NCBI RefSeq assembly: GCF_000426345.1
Contig: NZ_AUFE01000020.1
Coordinates: 1 to 64,000, forward strand
Direction: 5' to 3'
DNA: 64,000 bases
Origin: Cupriavidus phytohabitans
GTDB lineage: Bacteria; Pseudomonadota; Gammaproteobacteria; Burkholderiales; Burkholderiaceae
How positions within the stretch are numbered: the stretch's first letter is position 1; each line of letters opens with the position of its first letter. Below the pieces are notes generated by a model, which had not been told where the DNA came from, did no database searches, and saw only the letters and a program-made list of their open reading frames with translations. This document shows positions 59,541 through 64,000 of this stretch, piece after piece. The translations under genes and the position numbers were made by a program.

Positions 59541-60881
59541 ATGTCCATTACAAAACAGGGCGTTCCGCTGTTCGCCGACACGGCGGACGATGCGGAAGCC
59601 AGCGTCTTTCGCAAGGTGTCGTGGCGCCTGCTGCCATTCCTTGGCGTGCTGTGGGTGCTCGCGTGGCTGGACCGGGTCAACATCGGCTTCGCCAAGCTGC
59701 AGATGCTGGATTCGCTGCGCTTCAGCGAGGCGGTGTATGGCCTGGGCGCCGGCATCTTCTTCCTCGGCTACTTCTTCTTCGAAGTGCCGTCGAACATGCT
59801 GCTGCAGAAGATCGGCGCCAAGAAGACCATCATGCGCATCACCATCTGCTGGGGCGTGATCTGCATGCTGCAGACCTATGTCACCACGCCGACGCAGTTC
59901 TATATCCTGCGCTTCCTGCTGGGCGCGTTCGAGGCGGGCTTCTATCCCGGCGTGATCCTCTACCTGACCTACTGGTATCCGTCCGAGCGGCGCGCCCGCG
60001 CTTTCGGCACCTTCATGTCGGCGTCCGCCATCGCAGGTGTGCTCGGCGGCCCGCTGGCCGGCTGGATCATGACCTCGATGGGTGGCGTGCATGGCATGCA
60101 TGGCTGGCAATGGCTGTTTATCCTGGAAGGCATTCCTTCCGTGCTGGCCGGCATCTTCGCGTGGTTCTACATGACCGACAAGCCGGAGCAGGCACAGTGG
60201 CTGACCGACAGCGAGAAGCGCGTGGTGCTCGACGCCCTGAAGCGGGACAACGCCACCATGGGCGAACGTGGGCACGACTGGCGTACGCTGTTCACCAACC
60301 GCAAGGTGTGGCTGCTGATCGCCATCTTCTTCTGCCTGCTGTGCGCCAACTCCACGCTGACATTCTGGATCCCGACCATCATCAAGGAAGTCGGCTTCAC
60401 CACGCCGATGGCGGTGGGCTGGATCGCGGCGGTGGCCTACCTCTGCGGCGCGATCGGCATGATCGCCAACGGCGCGCACTCTGACCGTCGCAACGAGGTG
60501 CGCTGGCACTTCAGCGGCGCCGCGCTGGTCGGTGGTGCGGCAATGGCCCTGCTGGCCGTGCTGCTGGGCATGCAGGCGCTGTCGCCTGTGATCACCCTGG
60601 TGGCCATGACTGCCGCGCTGGTCGGCACCATGAGCGCCATCCCCGTGTTCTGGCAGCTGCCCAACCGCTACCTGGCTGGCAGCGCCGCCGCGGTGGGCGT
60701 GGCCCTGATCAATTCCGTCTCAAACCTGGCCGGCTTCGGCGCGCCCTATGCGATGGGCCTGATCAAGACCGCCACCGGCACGGTCAGCAGCGGCCTGTAC
60801 CTGGTGGCCGCCATCGAGATCCTGGCTGCGATGCTGGTTGTGTTCTGCATCCGCCGTCTCCATCACAAGCGCGAGGCCTGA
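59541..60881 (+). CDS. MFS permease of the anion:cation symporter family
   Basis: A 446-residue importer with twelve membrane helices. The ACS family signs are visible: WRLLPFLGVLWVLAWLDRVNIGFAK in helix 1, and RFLLGAFEAGFYPGVILYLT and YPSERRARAFGTF near helix 4. AGGAG precedes the ATG. It is followed by the Tat-type hydroxyisourate hydrolase-like gene after a single base, so the two are coupled. Given the neighbours, uric acid, allantoin or another ureide is the likely cargo. Confidence 0.88.
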   Translation: MSITKQGVPLFADTADDAEASVFRKVSWRLLPFLGVLWVLAWLDRVNIGFAKLQMLDSLRFSEAVYGLGAGIFFLGYFFFEVPSNMLLQKIGAKKTIMRITICWGVICMLQTYVTTPTQFYILRFLLGAFEAGFYPGVILYLTYWYPSERRARAFGTFMSASAIAGVLGGPLAGWIMTSMGGVHGMHGWQWLFILEGIPSVLAGIFAWFYMTDKPEQAQWLTDSEKRVVLDALKRDNATMGERGHDWRTLFTNRKVWLLIAIFFCLLCANSTLTFWIPTIIKEVGFTTPMAVGWIAAVAYLCGAIGMIANGAHSDRRNEVRWHFSGAALVGGAAMALLAVLLGMQALSPVITLVAMTAALVGTMSAIPVFWQLPNRYLAGSAAAVGVALINSVSNLAGFGAPYAMGLIKTATGTVSSGLYLVAAIEILAAMLVVFCIRRLHHKREA

Positions 60882-60882
60882 C

Positions 60883-61404
60883 ATGCACGACGACCACGAT
60901 CCCGGCTTCAACGCCGCCCGCCGACGCTTCGGCCTGCAATCGATCACGCTGGGAGGCAGTGCGCTGCTGGCTGGCAGCGCGCTGGCCGCCAGCCCGGCAC
61001 CGACTCCGGCGCCCAACCAGACCGCGGGCCCGGTGCAGCAGGGCGGCCTCAGCCCGCGGCTGACCATGCACGCGCTCGACACCTGGCACGGCACGCCGGC
61101 AGCCGGTATGCGCGTAGACATGTACCGCATTGAAAACGGACAGCCACGCCTGCTGCAGACGGTGACGCTCGCCGCCAATGGCCGCAGCGAACCACCGCTG
61201 CTGCTCGGCGACGCCTACCGCACCGGCACCTACGAACTGGTCATGCACGTGGACGAATACTTCGCCGCCCGCAAGGCCAGCCTGCCGCAGCCGCTGTTCC
61301 TTGCGAAGATCCCGCTGCGCCTGCGCGTGACGGACGCCAGCCAGCGCATCCACCTGCCCGTGACGTTCGGGCCGTGGAGCTACAACTACTACCGCGGCAG
61401 CTGA
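60883..61404 (+). CDS. Hydroxyisourate hydrolase-like protein with a twin-arginine signal
   Basis: A 173-residue transthyretin-family protein. An N-terminal RRRFGLQS twin-arginine motif and hydrophobic stretch end near ALAAS (about 36), so it should be exported folded. The mature part keeps the HIU hydrolase residues: RLTMHALDTWHGTPAAGM, NGRSEPPLL, the histidine in RIHLPVTFGPWSY and the closing YYRGS. It would open the 5-hydroxyisourate ring outside the inner membrane. It starts one base after the permease stop and is 30 bases ahead of a cytoplasmic version. Confidence 0.85.
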   Translation: MHDDHDPGFNAARRRFGLQSITLGGSALLAGSALAASPAPTPAPNQTAGPVQQGGLSPRLTMHALDTWHGTPAAGMRVDMYRIENGQPRLLQTVTLAANGRSEPPLLLGDAYRTGTYELVMHVDEYFAARKASLPQPLFLAKIPLRLRVTDASQRIHLPVTFGPWSYNYYRGS

Positions 61405-61434
61405 TGCCTGCATTGCATTGAAAGGAGACAGACC

Positions 61435-61770
61435 ATGGCAGGCATCAGCACCCACGTGCTCGACGTATCGCTCTGCAAGCCGATTGCCGGCATGCAGATC
61501 GAACTGTTCGACGTCGGCACGCAACCCCCGAAACTGATCGCAAAGGCGCGCACCAACAACGACGGCCGCACTGACACGCCCATGCTGCCCGCCGCCCAGG
61601 CCCGCACCGGCGACTTCGAGCTGCGCTTCTGGGTGGCGGACTACTTCAAGGCGCCGGACACGTTCGCCGACATCGTGCCCGTGCGCTTTACCATCGCGGA
61701 CGCCGCGCAGCACTACCACGTGCCGCTGCTGTGCTCGCCGTGGAGTTTCGGCACGTACCGGGGCAGCTGA
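61435..61770 (+). CDS. uraH: 5-hydroxyisourate hydrolase
   Basis: A 111-residue cytoplasmic enzyme that hydrolyses 5-hydroxyisourate to OHCU in uric acid breakdown. All family residues are present: ISTHVLDVSLCKPIAGM, NNDGRTDTPML, HYHVPLLCSPWSFGTYRGS. AAAGGAG precedes the ATG. The product is the substrate of UraD, encoded at 57519. No urate oxidase gene is in the window. Confidence 0.93.
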   Translation: MAGISTHVLDVSLCKPIAGMQIELFDVGTQPPKLIAKARTNNDGRTDTPMLPAAQARTGDFELRFWVADYFKAPDTFADIVPVRFTIADAAQHYHVPLLCSPWSFGTYRGS

Positions 61771-61778
61771 AGCGCACC

Positions 61779-63167
61779 TTACTGCGTGCCGGTCAGCACC
61801 GCGCTGCTGGTGGTCGGCGGCGCGTTGCCCTCGACCACCAGCAGCGTGGCGGCGGCAGGCTGCTTCGTGGACAAGGCGGGCACCGCCTCGCGCAACGGCC
61901 CGATGGCCGTGCCATTGGCGGCGCCGGCGGCATTCGTCCTGAAGCTTGCAACGGGCGTGCGGTGGCCAGAGACGTAGACGTTGTAGACCGTCTGCGGCTT
62001 TAGCTGGTAGAGGAACACTTCCAGCGCATCGACCAGGCCCAGGTTGCGTGCCACGACAAAGCCGCGTCCGGCGCCGCTGGTGGCCTTGAGCGGAATGTTG
62101 ACGGGATCGCTGTTTGCACGCGGCGCGAGATTTGCCTTGCCATCGCCGGCCGGCACGGCATTGGAGACATAGACGAGGGCCTGCGGTGCCTGTCCGACCG
62201 GGGTGCGGGCGATGACGCGCTGGGTGGCGGTGTCGATCACGTCGACCCCGTCGCCGTTTTCCAGGCCGACATACATGCGGCTGCCGTCATCGGACGGCCA
62301 GATGCCATGCGGCAGCGCGCCGACGGGTATGGTCGCGAGCAGGCGGGGCTCGGCGTCGGTGCTGTAGACCTTGACCGCATTCTCGCCGCCGACCGTCACG
62401 TAGGCGAGCGTGCCGCGCGCTGTCCTGGCGAAGCCGATGTGGTTGGTGATAAAGCCGGTATCGAACACGCCCCTGACGCTGAGGCTTTGCGTGTCGATGC
62501 GGGTGACCTTGCCCACGTCCTTGTGCGTCATCCACACTTCGCTGAAGTCCGGGGTGAACTGCAGGAAGGGCGAAAACGGGCTGGCGACCGGAATGCGCTT
62601 GACGACCTGGTGCGTGGCGACATCGATCACGTCGACCTCGGGCGTAAAGCTGGAGACGACAAAGGCGAGCTTGCCGTCGGGATGGAACAGCACCATGCCC
62701 GGGCCTGGCGCGGTGGGGATGCGGCGGATCTCCTTGTAGCTGGCCGGGTCGATCACCGAGATGTAGTCCTCGCCGCGCACGACCACCCACGCTTCCTTGC
62801 CGTCGGCGGTAAAGAAACCCTCGTGCGGCGAACGGCCGATATAGGCAACCCCCTTGACCTTGTTCGTGGCGGTATCGATGAACGTCGCCGAGTTCGAGCC
62901 ATTGGAGACGACGAGCAGCGTCTTGTGATCCGGCGAGAAGCCCAGGCCATGCACGTTGATCTCGCCCTTGTAAAGCGGCGAAAGGATATCGGGCCGCGCA
63001 TTGCCAAGGCGGATCTGGCCGAGCAGCGTATTGGTGGCGGGCTGGATGACCGACACGGTGTTGCTGTTCTGGTCCGCCGTATAGACGCGGTCGCTGGCGG
63101 CCGGTGCCGCGGTGGCGAGCGACGACGCCGTGGCCAGGACCAGCGCAAGCTGCAAGGTCTGCTTCAT
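61779..63167 (-). CDS. YncE-like periplasmic beta-propeller protein
   Basis: A 462-residue protein with a signal peptide cut near TAAPA (about residue 24). The body is a seven-bladed YVTN-type propeller with repeats such as VYTADQNSNTVSVIQPATNT, VVSNGSNSATFIDTATNKVK and AWVVVRGEDYISVIDPASYK. The last 110 residues form a separate domain ending in EGNAPPTTSSAVL. It is 11 bases downstream of the DUF305 gene, so the two are co-transcribed. Function is unknown; such proteins bind DNA or metals or act as scaffolds. Confidence 0.85.
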   Translation of the reverse strand: MKQTLQLALVLATASSLATAAPAASDRVYTADQNSNTVSVIQPATNTLLGQIRLGNARPDILSPLYKGEINVHGLGFSPDHKTLLVVSNGSNSATFIDTATNKVKGVAYIGRSPHEGFFTADGKEAWVVVRGEDYISVIDPASYKEIRRIPTAPGPGMVLFHPDGKLAFVVSSFTPEVDVIDVATHQVVKRIPVASPFSPFLQFTPDFSEVWMTHKDVGKVTRIDTQSLSVRGVFDTGFITNHIGFARTARGTLAYVTVGGENAVKVYSTDAEPRLLATIPVGALPHGIWPSDDGSRMYVGLENGDGVDVIDTATQRVIARTPVGQAPQALVYVSNAVPAGDGKANLAPRANSDPVNIPLKATSGAGRGFVVARNLGLVDALEVFLYQLKPQTVYNVYVSGHRTPVASFRTNAAGAANGTAIGPLREAVPALSTKQPAAATLLVVEGNAPPTTSSAVLTGTQ

Positions 63168-63178
63168 GTGGGATTCCT

Positions 63179-63625
63179 TCAGTGAGAATGTGCTGGTGCC
63201 GGGCTGCGGCTCGGCGCGGTTTTCGGATGGCGGGCAAGCCAGGCTTGCATCAGGCGGATCTCGTTCTGCTGGTCGGTGATGATGCCCTGTGCCAGGTTGC
63301 GCAATTCAGGATCCCGGGTGTCGAGCAGCAATGCCTTGGCCATGTCGATGGCGCCCTGGTGATGCGGGATCATCATCGCGACGAAGTCGTGGTCAGGGTC
63401 GCCGTTCATGGGGGCGGCGCGCATGCCTGCATCCATGACGGCCATGGCGTCGTCCATGCGTTGCGCGAACGGCTTTGCGGTGCTGGCGACAAAGGGTTCC
63501 GGCTGCCGCGCCACTGGCGTCTGGCCATGATCATGCGGCGCCGTCGGGACACCGCCTGCCAGGCAGATCGAACCGGCCGCCGCCGCAATGGCGGCGAGCA
63601 TGAAAGCGGGCAAGTTGGACTTCAT
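63179..63625 (-). CDS. DUF305 exported protein
   Basis: A 148-residue protein with a signal peptide cut near CLAGG (about residue 23). The DUF305 core HDFVAMMIPHHQGAIDMAKALL and AQGIITDQQNEIRLMQAWLA is a four-helix ferritin-like bundle with paired histidines. It is often encoded with copper-resistance genes and may bind copper. First gene of the pair with the beta-propeller protein. Confidence 0.88.
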   Translation of the reverse strand: MKSNLPAFMLAAIAAAAGSICLAGGVPTAPHDHGQTPVARQPEPFVASTAKPFAQRMDDAMAVMDAGMRAAPMNGDPDHDFVAMMIPHHQGAIDMAKALLLDTRDPELRNLAQGIITDQQNEIRLMQAWLARHPKTAPSRSPAPAHSH

Positions 63626-63927
63626 GTGTGGCGTTCTCCGGGTTGTGGTTCGAGGGCTGCTTCGGAGTAAACACGCCCGGGACCGGCTTTATTCCGCACA
63701 GGCCAACTTTTTTTGCAACACATCCTCGGCACACCAACCGTACGGGCACGGCGCTTGCGAGCCGCCAGGCGTTGCAATCATGGCTGCGCAGCGGCGGCCC
63801 TCAGGGTTCTCCCGCTCCCATGAGGCTGCCACCGTTCGCTACACTGACCTGCCGCCAGCGGCAGGCGAGACGACACAACGGGTGCCAGCCCGCAACACAA
63901 CTACGTCTTGCCCAAGGCGCGGCGCAA
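63626..63927. other. Intergenic region upstream of the DUF305 operon
   Basis: A TTTTTTT run (63707-63713) stands out. No clear promoter, hairpin or gene was seen. Confidence 0.4.
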
Positions 63928-64000
63928 ATGGCAAGCGCATCCATGCCCCCGAATCCACTGCCCCCGACCGAACCGTCCGCTGCAGCCGCCGCGCCGCGCG
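63928..64000 (+). CDS. Start of a gene cut by the window end
   Basis: An ATG at 63928 opens a frame with no stop to the window end. It encodes MASASMPPNPLPPTEPSAAA and further alanine/proline residues, a low-complexity start. AAGG lies nine bases upstream. No family can be named from these 24 residues, and the start could be the second ATG at 63943. Confidence 0.4.
   Translation, partial: MASASMPPNPLPPTEPSAAAAAPR

Noticed and set aside
58173-60509. Very long minus-strand frame of 778 codons through the LysR gene
   Set aside because: Only the first 318 codons from 59129 are LysR; the upstream part is antisense to the permease gene.

Overview
The window is GC-rich, densely coded DNA from a beta-proteobacterium, most likely Cupriavidus or a close Burkholderiaceae relative. 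This rests on the gene families seen: an opgG-opgH pair, an HU protein with a lysine/alanine-rich tail, a Bug-type solute receptor beside a self-sufficient CYP116B-type P450, and a betaproteobacterial-style AaeXAB-like efflux operon. No rRNA, tRNA or CRISPR array was seen.

Layout. 1-312 is the 3' end of a group II intron (maturase C-terminus, domains V and VI), lying just upstream of a large MscS-type channel gene. 2.2-7.8 kb carries two small exported proteins and opgG-opgH for osmoregulated periplasmic glucans. 8-13.2 kb has a Bcr/CflA exporter, a small MscS channel, an ammonium transporter with a sigma-54-type promoter, and HU. 13.3-20.5 kb holds mixed metabolism: thioesterase, CreA, class A phosphatase-like lipoprotein, acyl-CoA synthetase with SDR, arylamine N-acetyltransferase, a Crp-type regulator and an Mpo1-like membrane protein. 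20.5-21.9 kb is a PepSY/response-regulator/kinase operon in which an internal deletion has joined the regulator to the last part of the kinase. 22-24.3 kb has the tailed HU gene, a candidate small RNA, a tautomerase and a HAD-like protein.

24.5-29 kb is a signalling block: a chemoreceptor diverges from an EAL-CBS-GGDEF protein behind a strong Pho-box-like array, followed by an atypical receiver regulator. 29-32.4 kb carries cardiolipin synthase, a TetR regulator with an operator-like palindrome, a possible antisense-strand small RNA and a Gly-Gly-His repeat lipoprotein.

32.4-37.8 kb is the most unusual stretch: a tyrosine recombinase and a KfrA-like coiled-coil DNA-binding protein diverge from an AT-rich operator region. 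They are followed by a tiny remnant of an acyl-CoA synthetase gene and a nuclease-helicase of the XPD/DinG type directly behind a textbook LexA box. It looks like an inserted, SOS-linked module.

38-45.3 kb has a cupin and an AaeXAB-like efflux operon with its divergent LysR regulator; that regulator and the next gene each carry an apparent one-base deletion. 45.4-49.8 kb encodes the P450, a Bug receptor and an IclR regulator. 50-55 kb has a class C beta-lactamase, an acyl-CoA dehydrogenase, and AraC and MarR regulators. 55.2-63.6 kb has an aromatic-acid type MFS transporter, a ureide cluster (uraD, LysR, MFS permease, two hydroxyisourate hydrolase-like proteins, one with a Tat signal), and a DUF305/beta-propeller pair. 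A gene truncated by the window end starts near 63.9 kb.
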